A stretch of 64,000 nucleotides of DNA from an uncultured Sulfurovum sp. (lineage in GTDB: Bacteria > Campylobacterota > Campylobacteria > Campylobacterales > Sulfurovaceae), in contig CACVAU010000044.1 of the NCBI GenBank assembly GCA_902727915.1, positions 1-64,000 of the forward strand, read 5' to 3'. Below are positions 33,281 to 43,236 of this stretch, in pieces (position 1 is the first letter of the stretch; every line of letters begins with the position of its first letter). The translations under genes were made by a program, and so were the position numbers. A model generated the notes under the pieces. That model was given only the letters and a program-made list of their open reading frames with translations. It was not told where the DNA came from and did not search any database.

Positions 33281-34921
33281 TTATTTTCTTAATACTGCTT
33301 TAGCAGCTTTTTGTTTTTCGTAGGCACTGTTAATAATAAATTGTTGTGCAATGGTAAATAGATTGTTTACTAACCAGTAAAGTACAAGCCCTGCAGGGAA
33401 TGTTAAAAAGAATATTGTCATAACTACTGGTAACCACTGAAAAATCTTTTGTTGTAATGGATCCGTCATTGTATTTGGTGTAAGCTTTTGTTGATACCAC
33501 ATAGAAGCACCCATTAATATTGGTAATACAAAATAAGGATCTTTAATTGAAAGATCTGTAATCCATAATGCCCATTCAGCACCTTGAAGTTCTACAGCAT
33601 TTAATAAAACTCTATAAATGGCAAAGAAAATTGGAATTTGCATTAACATTGGAAGACATCCCCCCATTGGATTGGCTCCTTCTTTTTTATACATTTCCAT
33701 CATTTTCATATTCATTTTTTGTGGATCTTTACCATACTTAGTCTTAATCTCTTTCATCTGAGGTGAAAGGTCTTTCAGCTTTTGCATAGACATCATACCC
33801 TTATAAGAAAGAGGAAAAAGAATAAGTTTTATAAGTAATGTTACAAGAACAATTGCCCAACCCCAATTACCAACTAAATCATGAAACCATTCAAGAAGTT
33901 GAAAAAGAGGTTTCGCAAAAAAAGTAATCACCCCATATTCAATTGCATCTACTAATTTAGGATCAATATTTTTAAGGACAACTGATTCTTTTGGACCAAG
34001 ATAGCCATGTAAAGAAAAAGACTGTTCACCTTGAATAAAAACCAAAGCATTTTCATCTTTGGTCACTTGAGTAAAAACTTTTAATGGTTTATCAAAGTTA
34101 TATAAAATAGAGGCAAAATATCTATCAAATGAAGAAGCAAAATCTACATTCACTCCATTTAATCTTTCATCAGCATCTCCATCTTCAATAATATGAATTT
34201 CAGCATTCGTTTTCTTAAGCATTGCTCCTTGGTTTACCAAGTAAATTGTATGGTCAGCATCTGGTCTACGCCCAGGCATTATAAAATATGCTTGAGGAGT
34301 TGAAAGGTTAATATTTATATCATAATGTCCATCTTTATAAAAAGTTATCTCTTTTGTAACCGTTGTAGAACTTAGTTTCTGAGTTAACGTAACTTTAGCA
34401 CTTCCTGCGCTTAAGTTTAATGATGATGTTGAGGTGGTATAAGGCGTTTTTAATGCTTCACTATTTAAAGTAGCATCAGAAAAACGAATTTCTAAAGGTT
34501 TAACCCAATTGGGGTTTAAAAGCTCTAATTTTTGCCCTTGATAATTATACTTCTTTTCCAACATTGTAGCTTGTGCTATACGTCCTATTTCATCAATTTT
34601 ATAAACGAAAATATCAGACTCTACTGTTGTTAATACCTTAAATGTAGACGTAGACATAGGTACTGAAATAGGTTGATTAGAAGTAGATGATGGTACAGTA
34701 GCGACCGTATTAGCACTATTATTAGTAATCGGTGCTGTATTATTAACAGTTGAAACTTGAGGAGCAGTTTGCTCACTGTTTAATTCTTGTGCTTGGACTG
34801 TAGTATTACCCTCAACAGGCTTTATTGTTTTTGGCATAAATAAATCAAAAGCTATAAATACTATAAAAGACAAAGTCAATGCGAGTAATAGCCGTTTTTG
34901 AAGATCAGATTGTTGTTCCAC
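33281..34921 (-). CDS. yidC: Membrane protein insertase YidC
   Basis: 546 aa, Gram-negative type. N-terminal helix (about 10-27), a large periplasmic beta-sandwich (about 100-330) after a Thr/Asn/Ser-rich linker, and the conserved five-helix insertase core (about 345-535; GWAIVLVTLLIKLILFPL, MGGCLPMLMQIPIFFAIYRVL). It inserts and folds inner-membrane proteins with or without SecYEG. GTG start with AAGG about ten bases upstream. The gap to rnpA is 131 bases and contains no yidD. Confidence 0.94.
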   Translation of the reverse strand: MEQQSDLQKRLLLALTLSFIVFIAFDLFMPKTIKPVEGNTTVQAQELNSEQTAPQVSTVNNTAPITNNSANTVATVPSSTSNQPISVPMSTSTFKVLTTVESDIFVYKIDEIGRIAQATMLEKKYNYQGQKLELLNPNWVKPLEIRFSDATLNSEALKTPYTTSTSSLNLSAGSAKVTLTQKLSSTTVTKEITFYKDGHYDININLSTPQAYFIMPGRRPDADHTIYLVNQGAMLKKTNAEIHIIEDGDADERLNGVNVDFASSFDRYFASILYNFDKPLKVFTQVTKDENALVFIQGEQSFSLHGYLGPKESVVLKNIDPKLVDAIEYGVITFFAKPLFQLLEWFHDLVGNWGWAIVLVTLLIKLILFPLSYKGMMSMQKLKDLSPQMKEIKTKYGKDPQKMNMKMMEMYKKEGANPMGGCLPMLMQIPIFFAIYRVLLNAVELQGAEWALWITDLSIKDPYFVLPILMGASMWYQQKLTPNTMTDPLQQKIFQWLPVVMTIFFLTFPAGLVLYWLVNNLFTIAQQFIINSAYEKQKAAKAVLRK

Positions 34922-35052
34922 TAGAAAGTACCTTTTTTAATTCCTTTAATCATATTAATTAGAAATTTATCTTATTGTGTTAAATTATATTAATATTTTA
35001 AGAATTATATTTAAATTATTAAGAAAATTATATCAAAAAGTGTTTGAGAATA

Positions 35053-35394
35053 TCATTTTTTAAATGATTTTAAACGTATTAAGGCTTTAAATATTTCATG
35101 AGTGGTTTTATTATACTCACTTGTTAGTAAATTGGGTTTAGCAACCAATATATATTTACCTGTGTTTAAATTATTAATATAGTTTAAGAAATGAGCTCGA
35201 AGAAGGCGTTTGGCTCGGTTACGTTGGACTGCATTACCAACTTTTTTACTGGCAACAATTCCTAGTTTACACTCTTTCTCCGAAGCTTGGAAAAAAAGTA
35301 CAAACTCTGTAGTATGAACAGTTTTAGATTTTTTATAAATCTTATTGAACTCTTTGGTAGTTTTGACACTAGCAAAATGTTTTAAACTGCTAAT
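35053..35394 (-). CDS. rnpA: Ribonuclease P protein component (ATT start)
   Basis: 113 aa when read from ATT at 35392-35394. The RNase P protein core is clear: [14 protein letters not shown] near residues 53-66 (RNR motif contacting the catalytic RNA) and FVLFFQ earlier. It trims 5' leaders of tRNAs together with rnpB RNA. No ATG, GTG or TTG occurs in frame between the upstream stop codon and residue 81, and the start S-S-L-K-H-F matches the family N-terminus. AAAGGTAG lies at the right distance from ATT. It overlaps the end of rpmH by 13 bases. Confidence 0.9.
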   Translation of the reverse strand: MSSLKHFASVKTTKEFNKIYKKSKTVHTTEFVLFFQASEKECKLGIVASKKVGNAVQRNRAKRLLRAHFLNYINNLNTGKYILVAKPNLLTSEYNKTTHEIFKALIRLKSFKK

Positions 35395-35516
35395 CTTTTT
35401 CTACCTTTAGCTCTTCTAGCAGAAATTACTTTTCTTCCGTTTTTAGTTTTCATTCTTGTTCTAAATCCGTGAGTTCTTTTTCTTGGTGTGTTATGGGGTT
35501 GAAAAGTTCTTTTCAT
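35382..35516 (-). CDS. rpmH: 50S ribosomal protein L34
   Basis: 44 aa, exact family length: [19 protein letters not shown] at the start and KGRKRLAV at the end. A very basic, small protein of the large ribosomal subunit, first gene of the rpmH-rnpA-yidC-jag-mnmE series. AAGGATGG lies upstream of the ATG. Its last 13 bases include the start region of rnpA, so the two are likely coupled in translation. Confidence 0.97.
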   Translation of the reverse strand: MKRTFQPHNTPRKRTHGFRTRMKTKNGRKVISARRAKGRKRLAV

Positions 35517-35591
35517 AACTGAGTACCATCCTTATTAGTATTTTACTCAGTCATAAACATGAGCATTAATTTGAAACGAGATTTTACACAA

Positions 35592-35597
35592 ATTATA
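35592..35597 (-). promoter_or_regulatory. Consensus -10 element for rpmH-rnpA
   Basis: TATAAT read leftward, giving a leader of about 70 bases before the rpmH ATG. No clear -35 is seen. In many bacteria this spot lies near the replication origin, but no DnaA-box cluster is recognised here. Confidence 0.5.
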
Positions 35598-35646
35598 CTT
35601 AACTTGTTGTAAGAATTATAAAAATAATCTATCTATTTATCTAAAT

Positions 35647-36078
35647 TCAATCTTCATCATCCAAGTCCACAACATTTTCCATAACACCAAACCAATTCCG
35701 AGAGAAGTGTCTGCGAATATAAGATTCTCTATGAGGTACAGCACACTTTGAACAATCTTGATGATTACCAGTATCCGTTACAAAGACATCACCTTCTTTT
35801 GAATCAATACTACAAGAAGAGAAATATTTTGCTCCTTTCATATGCCACCCCTCATCATCAAACCTAAAGTTAGGACAAGCACAAAAATAACAATTAAGCT
35901 CTTCTAAGTCATGACACTTTTTATTCTCTTTATATAAAAGACAAAAATCAGGTTCATTTTCCACCATATTATCAAACCTAAAATAGGCTATAACCTCATC
36001 ATTACTCAAATGCGTCAATCTTTCCATAATAGCTGCATGTTTTTCTCCATGCTCTTTAAACCACTCCATATAAGTCAT
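35647..36078 (-). CDS. Cysteine-rich small-domain protein (PF04071-like)
   Basis: 143 aa, cytosolic. Ten cysteines; CHDLEELNCYFCACPNFRF (about 55-73) resembles the cysteine-rich small domain, with a further C..C at DCSKCAVPHRE that could complete a metal site. The last residues are acidic (DLDDED). AAGGAG before ATG 36078 fixes the start. It lies 15 bases after the YgjP-like gene. Zinc or Fe-S binding is likely; role unknown. Confidence 0.68.
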   Translation of the reverse strand: MTYMEWFKEHGEKHAAIMERLTHLSNDEVIAYFRFDNMVENEPDFCLLYKENKKCHDLEELNCYFCACPNFRFDDEGWHMKGAKYFSSCSIDSKEGDVFVTDTGNHQDCSKCAVPHRESYIRRHFSRNWFGVMENVVDLDDED

Positions 36079-36093
36079 TTTTTCTCCTTTAGC

Positions 36094-36792
36094 CTACAAT
36101 AATCGTTCAAATTCTCGAATCTTCTCTTCTTTTTGCTTATAATCTGCCAAATATCTCTCTACTAAGCACCAAAAATCAACTGAATGGTTTTTATGTTTTA
36201 TATGTGCTAACTCATACACCACCACATATTCAATCAATTCCATAGGTAATTTCATAAGATAATAGTTAAATGAAATCCTATCACTTGAACTACAAGAACC
36301 CCAACGTGTTTTTGCTTTTCTATATCCTACAAAAGTAGGCGTCAAAGCCATTTTTTTTGACCAGTCCCTTACCATAGGTGCTATATTTTCTTTTACTTTT
36401 TCTTTATAAAAACTATTAATAGTATCAACTAACTCTTCTTGTGCCACTTGAGTAGGTGTTTTAAAAAAAAATTCAGAATTTGTAAAAAATAACACACATT
36501 TTTTTAAATTTTTATCTTCTTCTATTTTAAGATTATAAGGCAAACCCAAATAATAAATACTTGACCCTGTTACAATTTCCCCTAAACTCTTCCTAAGCTC
36601 TTGCTTCTCCAAATATTTCAATATCCAAGTAGCTTTCTGACTAACAAAAGTTTTAATCTCTTTTAATGTGGTTGTTTTATTGGTCTTTACAAGCACAGCA
36701 TTGTTTTTGACTTGTATATAAGTATTTTTAAGTCGAGATTTTCTTTGTAATTCAAATGTTATTGTTTGTGTGCCATTGATAATTGTGTACAT
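36094..36792 (-). CDS. YgjP-like (DUF45) metallopeptidase with altered zinc motif
   Basis: 232 aa of the M48-like YgjP/DUF45 family: KSRLKNTYIQVKNNAVLVKT at the start, KTRWGSCSSSDRISFNYYLMKLP in the middle and a zinc region near 193-206. The family motif is HELxH-x5-H; here the first His is Tyr193 (YELAH), while Glu194, His197 and His203 remain. One C-to-T change would account for it. The enzyme may thus be inactive or bind zinc differently. It sits upstream of the Cys-rich gene. Confidence 0.82.
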   Translation of the reverse strand: MYTIINGTQTITFELQRKSRLKNTYIQVKNNAVLVKTNKTTTLKEIKTFVSQKATWILKYLEKQELRKSLGEIVTGSSIYYLGLPYNLKIEEDKNLKKCVLFFTNSEFFFKTPTQVAQEELVDTINSFYKEKVKENIAPMVRDWSKKMALTPTFVGYRKAKTRWGSCSSSDRISFNYYLMKLPMELIEYVVVYELAHIKHKNHSVDFWCLVERYLADYKQKEEKIREFERLL

Positions 36793-36895
36793 CTTTCCAT
36801 TATACTTATTTAGAATTAAAGAGATTATTTTTACTATTTAGTATTCGTAAATTATAAGAAAAAAAGTAGTCTCTTTAACACTCTCTACGACTTAA

Positions 36896-37093
36896 TTAGA
36901 AAATTTTGTTCTCTGCGTATTCTTTTAAAACTTTATTTCTTTCTAGTAAAAAGTCTCTTATGTATTTTTTGAGTACTAATTTTTCAACAATTGTTCCCAA
37001 TATGCCAAGTGGAGCTTTAATCTTTGTTGTTAAATTGATTGTAACCATGTTGTTCTTTTCCATTTCAATATTTATAGGAGAAAGGATTATAAA
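36896..37093 (-). pseudogene. 5'-truncated remnant of an SRPBCC-family protein
   Basis: The open frame ends KEYAENKIF and contains KAPLGILGTIVEKLVLKKYI and LLERNKVLKEYAE, a typical C-terminus of START/SRPBCC (cyclase/dehydrase-like) proteins of about 150 aa. A stop codon at 37094-37096 closes the frame, and the missing two-thirds are not found upstream, where the helicase promoter lies. ATGs at 37063 and 37048 could still give a peptide of 50-55 residues, but no ribosome site stands out. Confidence 0.6.
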
Positions 37094-37152
37094 TTACTTT
37101 ATATTAAATTTGAATTACCTAATTACATCAATCCTCATACTAAGCTTTATGC

Positions 37153-37158
37153 TATAAT
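37153..37158 (+). promoter_or_regulatory. Consensus -10 element for the Suv3-like helicase
   Basis: TATAAT, 33 bases before ATG 37192. It gives a short leader that lacks a strong ribosome site. Confidence 0.5.
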
Positions 37159-37191
37159 CCTACATACTTAAATACAAAGCACTCAAAAAAT

Positions 37192-40011
37192 ATGGCAAAA
37201 AAGAAAAAGAAACAAACGATAAAGATAAATAACAAAGTAAAAGAATTAATGAATGGTGAACCTTTTGATGAGGGCATTAAACATTTAAGTGAAGATGTCT
37301 TGGTTGAGTTAACCATGCTACTTGATTTAAAAGTACCTATGTTAGTTAAAAAAGAGATGCTTCGAGCGTTAAGACAGGCTTGGTCAGAGGGTAATGTTCA
37401 ACTTCGACTGCATATTGTTAACTATTTAGATCAAATGAATGTTAAAAAAGTGAACTTAGATGAAAGTGACAAGGTTTCATATATAGTCTCACTTTTAGAC
37501 AAACATGAACATAATAAAGAAGAAGAACAACAAGTACTCTCCTCTTTTATAGACACTAGGTTTAATAAAATCTCTGAAGACAAGATTGCTAATAAATTAA
37601 ACTATATACGACAACAAAAGCTCATGGATATTTGGGAAAAAAGAATTGATGTAGAATTCAACAGCTTATCTGAAATGGAATTTTACCACTCTTATGAGTT
37701 TTCTATGAATGAAGAGACTTTTTATAAGTCACTGCTCACCACAACAACTAATATTGAAAATAATCTTCTATTACATGAGAATGAACAGCATATTACCGAA
37801 GAATTAGAGCGTTCTAAACTCGCAGCTATTAGTAAAAAAACTGAAGAAATAGCACTGTTCTTAGATGGTGTTAAAACTAACCATAAATACCTTTCTGAAA
37901 GTGAAGTGATAACGCTTATCCGTTCCATGCCACCCGAAGATTCTTTTTATGAAATAGACATTCCACTGACCATATTAAAAGAGATTGTAAGTATTATTGA
38001 TCCAATGTACCACTTGTCTTTACAGGGTTCAAGTATTGTTATTAGTAAGGAAAAAAGCTATTCTTTCTATGACATAGAACTACCTTACACAGCGACAGTA
38101 AGTTATGGTCGTCCATTTATCTTTCATCATATTTGGAAAGGTGAATCACTTCCCATTAAAGAAGACTTACTCCGTGTCAAAAAAGAAATGAGAGAACATT
38201 TTGAACACAATATTAGCGATTTAGAAGATGAACTTTTTGAATTAGCAGAAGGCTTAGAACTAGATGCTTCAATTGTTGAAAAGTATATCTTACAATTTGT
38301 TGAACCTCAACTTATTACAGCTAAGAACCTAAAACTAAAAGAGAAAGTAAAACGACGTATTGTTTACCATTTTATGGAACACATACGCCCTTTAAAAGAG
38401 AAGAAACGTAAAGAAGAATTACTGGCTAAAACCATTCGAGACTTTAAAAACCTTTTTCCTTTGGCAAGATTACTTAAACGTGAAATCTTTTTTAATGTTG
38501 GACCAACTAACTCAGGAAAAACCTATCAAGCTCTTAAAGTTTTAGAAGAGGCTGACACAGGTTACTACTTAGCGCCACTAAGACTCCTAGCCTTAGAAGG
38601 TTATGAAAATTTAAAAGCTAAAAATGTAGGTGTATCTTTAATCACAGGTGAAGAAGAGATTATAGATGAAGAGTCAACACATATATCCTCAACCATTGAG
38701 ATGATGAATGGCTCTATAGATGTAGATGTATGTGTCATAGATGAAATACAGATGATAAGCGACCGTGACAGAGGTTGGGCATGGGCTAATGCACTCATAG
38801 GTGCTCCTGCCAAAAAAGTTATACTCACGGGTTCTGCTGATGTTTTAGAAGCTGTTACTCTACTTTGTGAGTATCTAGGAGAACCCCTAACTGTAACGCA
38901 TTTTGAACGTAAGAATGAACTTAAATTACTCACTCAACCTACAGCCATAAAAGAGATAGAAAAAGGAACAGCCATTGTCGCTTTTTCACGTCGTGATGTT
39001 TTGGGACTACGGCAACAACTCTCACAAAAGTTTGAAGTCTCTGTCGTGTATGGAAACCTTTCACCAGAAGTAAGACGAGAAGAAGCCAGACGCTTTAGAG
39101 AGGGAAAGTCGGATGTTTTAGTCGCAACAGATGCTATTGCTATGGGACTTAACTTACCCATTAAAACCCTACTCTTTTCAAAAGATAACAAGTTTGATGG
39201 ACTCAGAAGAAGAGAACTATTACCCACAGAAGTTGCACAAATCTCTGGACGTGCTGGACGTTATGGTTTAGAAGAAGTTGGGTACATAGGTGCTTTAGAT
39301 ACTAAAGCTTTAGAAACCATTACTTCTAAGTTTCACCAACCTTTGCCAACACTTGAACTTCCTTTTTCTGTTATGGCAAGTTTAGAACATGTTATGCTCA
39401 TAGGTGAAATCCTTGAAACTGAAAATCTTTCGACTATTTTAACCTTTTTTGCAGATAACATGGAATTTGAAGGACCATTTGTAGCAGCCAATATTGACTC
39501 AATGTTAGAAATCTCAGCTATTGTTGATGAATACAGACTAGATTTAAAAACACGCTTTCATTTAGCCTGTGCACCTGCTTCTATCTCTTCTCCTTACATA
39601 GAGTCAGTTTTTCATCGTTACATCAAGCAAATCGAAGCTGGACTACCTGTAGCCTACATTCCACCTCGTGACTTACCAAAGTTTGCTCAAACGAATGAAA
39701 TGATGCTAAATGCAGAGGATAGAGTAAGAGAAATATCACTTTATTTATGGCTCTCATTTAAATTTGAAGATTTATTTCAAGAAACACAAAAAGCCATAGA
39801 AGCACGTATTCGTTTAAATAACTACATTGAAGCTTCACTAAAACAAGGTAACTTTGTAAAAAAATGTACACGTTGTTCTAAAAGCCTTGACTTCAGCTAT
39901 AGATTTTCAATCTGTGATGCTTGTTTTACAAAAGGTCGAAGAGGAAACAGAAGTAATAATAGAGGAGCAAGAAATGGAGGAGCAAAAAGTTCAAGAAGAC
40001 GTTCTTCTTAA
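37192..40011 (+). CDS. Suv3-like superfamily 2 RNA helicase
   Basis: 939 aa. The N-terminal half (1-420) is a charged helical extension. The helicase core starts with GPTNSGKTYQAL (Walker A, near 440), YYLAPLRLLALEGYE, then DEIQM (Walker B, DEIQ box) and TGSAD; the second RecA lobe has VAFSRRDVLGLRQQL and ATDAIAMGLNL, QISGRAGRYG. A Suv3-type C-terminal helical domain follows, and a zinc ribbon CTRCSKSLDF..CDACF near the end before a basic RG-rich tail. Mitochondrial Suv3 unwinds RNA for degradation; a similar role in RNA turnover is likely. Confidence 0.88.
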   Translation: MAKKKKKQTIKINNKVKELMNGEPFDEGIKHLSEDVLVELTMLLDLKVPMLVKKEMLRALRQAWSEGNVQLRLHIVNYLDQMNVKKVNLDESDKVSYIVSLLDKHEHNKEEEQQVLSSFIDTRFNKISEDKIANKLNYIRQQKLMDIWEKRIDVEFNSLSEMEFYHSYEFSMNEETFYKSLLTTTTNIENNLLLHENEQHITEELERSKLAAISKKTEEIALFLDGVKTNHKYLSESEVITLIRSMPPEDSFYEIDIPLTILKEIVSIIDPMYHLSLQGSSIVISKEKSYSFYDIELPYTATVSYGRPFIFHHIWKGESLPIKEDLLRVKKEMREHFEHNISDLEDELFELAEGLELDASIVEKYILQFVEPQLITAKNLKLKEKVKRRIVYHFMEHIRPLKEKKRKEELLAKTIRDFKNLFPLARLLKREIFFNVGPTNSGKTYQALKVLEEADTGYYLAPLRLLALEGYENLKAKNVGVSLITGEEEIIDEESTHISSTIEMMNGSIDVDVCVIDEIQMISDRDRGWAWANALIGAPAKKVILTGSADVLEAVTLLCEYLGEPLTVTHFERKNELKLLTQPTAIKEIEKGTAIVAFSRRDVLGLRQQLSQKFEVSVVYGNLSPEVRREEARRFREGKSDVLVATDAIAMGLNLPIKTLLFSKDNKFDGLRRRELLPTEVAQISGRAGRYGLEEVGYIGALDTKALETITSKFHQPLPTLELPFSVMASLEHVMLIGEILETENLSTILTFFADNMEFEGPFVAANIDSMLEISAIVDEYRLDLKTRFHLACAPASISSPYIESVFHRYIKQIEAGLPVAYIPPRDLPKFAQTNEMMLNAEDRVREISLYLWLSFKFEDLFQETQKAIEARIRLNNYIEASLKQGNFVKKCTRCSKSLDFSYRFSICDACFTKGRRGNRSNNRGARNGGAKSSRRRSS

Positions 40012-40037
40012 AAAAGTAATAAAAAAAGATTACCAAA

Positions 40038-40063
40038 AAGTAAACGTTTAAAAACGTTTACTT
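40038..40063. terminator. Bidirectional terminator, perfect 12-bp stem
   Basis: AAGTAAACGTTT pairs with AAACGTTTACTT around a 2-base loop, between the converging helicase and pckA genes. Read leftward it is followed, a few bases later, by CTTTTTTT. Confidence 0.8.
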
Positions 40064-40070
40064 AAAAGAT

Positions 40071-41651
40071 TTATAGTTGTGGTCCACCAGCAGAACAGTC
40101 AAACTTAGCACCATGATTATTGTAACGATTAAAGTTATCAATAAATTTTGCCCCTAAGTCTTTTAGCGTATCATTAAACTTTTCTTCATCATCCCAAGTA
40201 TTTCTTGGATTTAAAATAGCATTATCTTTAATACCCTCTAAACTTTTTGGAACTTCAAGATTAAATACGGGAAGTGTTTCAAACTCTGCATCTAAAATAG
40301 AGCCATTTAAAATACCATTGATACAAGCTCTAGTATCTTTAATACTCATTCTATCACCTTGACCATTAAGCCCAGTATTAACAAGATAAACATTTACATC
40401 ATGTTCATCGATTTTCTCACCAAGTAAATTAGCATAATCAGTTGGATGAAGAGGTAAGAAAGCTTCTCCAAAACAAGCAGAAAATGTAGTAACAGGTTCA
40501 GTAATACCACGCTCAGTACCAGCTACTTTAGCTGTATATCCACTAAGAAAATAGTACATAGCTTGTTCTTTTGTCAACTTAGATACAGGAGGAATAACAC
40601 CAAAAGCATCGTATGATAAAAAGATAATATTATTTGGATGACCAGCTTGTAAATCTTTTTTATGATTAACAATATGTTCTATAGGGTAAGAAACACGTGT
40701 ATTTTGTGTTTTAGATACATCAGTATAATCAACATTACCAGCAGAATCAGCAACCACATTTTCTAAAAGAGCATCTTTTCTGATAGCACCAAAAATCTCT
40801 GGTTCATTCTCTTCTTTCAAATCAATAACTTTTGCATAACATCCACCCTCAAAGTTGAAGACACCATCATTATCCCAACCATGCTCATCATCACCAATTA
40901 ACGCTCTACTTGCATCAGTAGAAAGTGTTGTTTTTCCTGTTCCTGATAAACCAAAGAAAAGACAGACATCACCAGCATCACCGACGTTTGCTGAACAATG
41001 CATGGAAAGTTTACCTTCAAGTGGTAACCAGTAGTTCATCATTGAAAAAATTCCTTTTTTCATTTCACCACCATACCATGTTCCACCAATAATAGAAATG
41101 TTTTTTTCAACATTAAAACATGCATAAACATCAGAATTAAGTCCCATTTCTTTATAGTCTTGATTTGATGTTTTACAAGCATTATACACAACAAAATCTG
41201 GTTCAAATGTTTCTAATTCTTCTTCTGTTGGACGAATGAACATATTTTTTACAAAATGTGCTTGCCATGCTATTTCAGAAATAAAACGGACAGAACGTTT
41301 ACTCGCTTCTGAAGAACCAGCATAAACATCCATAACATAAATATCTTTTCCTGATAATTGAGTCGTAGTTAAGTCAAAAAGTGTGTCAAATTTGTCAGCA
41401 TCTATTTTTCGATTAATATCACCCCATGAGATGTTTTGATTAGAATCTGGATGATCAACAAAATATTTGTCTTTAGGGCTTCTACCTGTAAAGATACCCG
41501 TATCACACATTGCTGCACCAGTAGATGACATTTTACATTCATTATTATTAATTTCATGTGCTTGAAGTTCATCATAGCTTAGGTTGTAATAAACCTTCCC
41601 AATGTTTTCAAGTCCTAATTTGTCGAGACCATTTGGTGTACGGCTGATCAT
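40071..41651 (-). CDS. pckA: Phosphoenolpyruvate carboxykinase (ATP)
   Basis: 526 aa, ATP-dependent class. It interconverts oxaloacetate + ATP with PEP + CO2 + ADP. Visible: substrate loop [26 protein letters not shown], the kinase P-loop [11 protein letters not shown] (about 233-243), metal site DDEHGWD, and the adenine-binding [11 protein letters not shown] region. It stands alone 253 bases from the Na+-pumping decarboxylase genes; together they manage the C3/C4 balance (gluconeogenesis or anaplerosis). Confidence 0.96.
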   Translation of the reverse strand: MISRTPNGLDKLGLENIGKVYYNLSYDELQAHEINNNECKMSSTGAAMCDTGIFTGRSPKDKYFVDHPDSNQNISWGDINRKIDADKFDTLFDLTTTQLSGKDIYVMDVYAGSSEASKRSVRFISEIAWQAHFVKNMFIRPTEEELETFEPDFVVYNACKTSNQDYKEMGLNSDVYACFNVEKNISIIGGTWYGGEMKKGIFSMMNYWLPLEGKLSMHCSANVGDAGDVCLFFGLSGTGKTTLSTDASRALIGDDEHGWDNDGVFNFEGGCYAKVIDLKEENEPEIFGAIRKDALLENVVADSAGNVDYTDVSKTQNTRVSYPIEHIVNHKKDLQAGHPNNIIFLSYDAFGVIPPVSKLTKEQAMYYFLSGYTAKVAGTERGITEPVTTFSACFGEAFLPLHPTDYANLLGEKIDEHDVNVYLVNTGLNGQGDRMSIKDTRACINGILNGSILDAEFETLPVFNLEVPKSLEGIKDNAILNPRNTWDDEEKFNDTLKDLGAKFIDNFNRYNNHGAKFDCSAGGPQL

Positions 41652-41848
41652 TTTTGTACCTTTATGTTTTTATATGTTATTTTATGCTATTTTATTCTTA
41701 AATAATATAACAAATTAAAAAAGACAAAATCTCTTTTTTAATTTATTATATTTAAGACAGCTAAATAGCGCATTCAAATTTACCTATAAAAGCAAAGAAT
41801 TATACTATTGAAAAGATATTAATTAACTTACTTAAAGGGAGAATTTAA

Positions 41849-41875
41849 AACAACATTGCTAAAAGCAACATTGTT
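41849..41875. terminator. Imperfect hairpin after the oad operon
   Basis: AACAA and TTGCT arms pair with AGCAA and TTGTT arms across a 2x2 internal loop (CA/CA). T-runs lie on the right side and a TTTAAATT run on the left. It lies 30 bases past the oadB stop codon. Confidence 0.45.
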
Positions 41876-41904
41876 TTTTAAAAATAGTTTTTAACGATAG
41901 TCTT

Positions 41905-43233
41905 CTATTTAAAAATAGAAAGTAACACACCAGCTGCAACAGCTGAACCAATAACACCTGCAACATTTGGGCCCATTGCATGCATTAGAAGGACATTTCC
42001 AGGTTTTTCTTCGGAACCAACCTTAGAGACAACCCTTGCAGACATTGGTACAGCTGATACTCCAGCTGCTCCAATCAGTGGGTTAATCGGCTCATCAGAA
42101 TATTTATTCATAATTTTTGCCATAACAACACCCATGGCTGTACCAGCAGAGAAGGCAATAAGACCAATTGCCATAATTCCCATAGTCTCAACAACTAAGA
42201 ACTTATCAGCTGCTAGTTTTGAACCAACACCAAGTCCTAAGAAAATTGTTACTACGTTAATCAATGCATTTTGCATTGTGTCAGATAATCTATCAACAAC
42301 ACCTGACTCTTTAGCAAAGTTACCAAATGCAAATGCTCCAATAAGTGGTGCAGACTCTGGTAGAATTAAAAGTGCCAACATAATTACAACGATAGGGAAA
42401 ACCAATTTCTCTAATCGATGTACTTTACGTGTTGTTTTCATAACAATAACACGCTCTTCTTTTGTTGTTAATGCTCTCATTATTGGTGGTTGGATAACGG
42501 GAACCAACGCCATGTATGAGTAAGCAGCAACAGCAATAGCTCCAAGCATATCAGGTGCAAGTCTATTAGCAATAAAAATTGATGTTGGACCATCAGCCCC
42601 ACCAATAATTGAAATTGCAGATGCATCTTGAAGGTCAAAACCAATCATAACTGCACCAACTAAAGAACCAAAGATACCAAATTGAGCAGCTCCACCAAGA
42701 ATGGCTGTTTTAGGATTGGCTAACAGTGGACCAAAGTCCGTCATTGCTCCCACACCCATAAAAATCAATAGTGGAAAAAACTCATTGGCAATACCCATAT
42801 TATAAATAATACCAAGCATTCCATCTTCACCACCCATTCCAGCTAATGGAATATTGGCTAACAATCCACCAAAGGCAATGGGAATCAATAATAATGGTTC
42901 AAAGTTTTTAGCAATAGCCAAATAAAACAATATGAAAACAATCAATATCATAATGATACGACCAAGAGAAGACTCAAACCAATTCATCTCTCGTTCATAA
43001 GCTGGACCTTTTGGTTCAGATGTTCTTTCACCATCATTAACATCGAAAATTGCTTTCACACCTGTGGTTTCCCAAAAACTTGTTGCCAATTCAGCAATAG
43101 ATTTAGGTTCATATATTGGTTTTTCAGAACTCTCTTCTACTGCTACAGGTACCTCTGTACTACCTGCATAAGTAACCGAAGTTAATGCAAAAATAGTAAA
43201 AAGAATAGAAATAATAAACTGTTTTAATTTCAT
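41905..43233 (-). CDS. oadB: Na+-translocating decarboxylase beta subunit
   Basis: 442 aa integral membrane subunit of the oxaloacetate (or methylmalonyl-CoA) decarboxylase sodium pump. Residues 1-85 are an extension with a signal-peptide-like start (ends TYA), followed by the usual core of about nine helices. The sodium site motif [10 protein letters not shown] (with its essential Asp) is intact, as are [19 protein letters not shown] and the C-terminal [15 protein letters not shown]. It decarboxylates carboxybiotin and exports Na+. Three bases separate it from the alpha subunit upstream. Confidence 0.93.
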   Translation of the reverse strand: MKLKQFIISILFTIFALTSVTYAGSTEVPVAVEESSEKPIYEPKSIAELATSFWETTGVKAIFDVNDGERTSEPKGPAYEREMNWFESSLGRIIMILIVFILFYLAIAKNFEPLLLIPIAFGGLLANIPLAGMGGEDGMLGIIYNMGIANEFFPLLIFMGVGAMTDFGPLLANPKTAILGGAAQFGIFGSLVGAVMIGFDLQDASAISIIGGADGPTSIFIANRLAPDMLGAIAVAAYSYMALVPVIQPPIMRALTTKEERVIVMKTTRKVHRLEKLVFPIVVIMLALLILPESAPLIGAFAFGNFAKESGVVDRLSDTMQNALINVVTIFLGLGVGSKLAADKFLVVETMGIMAIGLIAFSAGTAMGVVMAKIMNKYSDEPINPLIGAAGVSAVPMSARVVSKVGSEEKPGNVLLMHAMGPNVAGVIGSAVAAGVLLSIFK

Positions 43234-43236
43234 GGA

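Noticed and set aside
35517..35646. Replication origin next to rpmH
   Set aside because: No cluster of DnaA boxes and no dnaA gene in view; in Campylobacterota rpmH is not reliably beside the origin.
36906..37157. 83-codon rightward hydrophobic frame
   Set aside because: The opposite strand carries recognisable SRPBCC C-terminal residues, while this frame has no ribosome site and runs into the helicase promoter.
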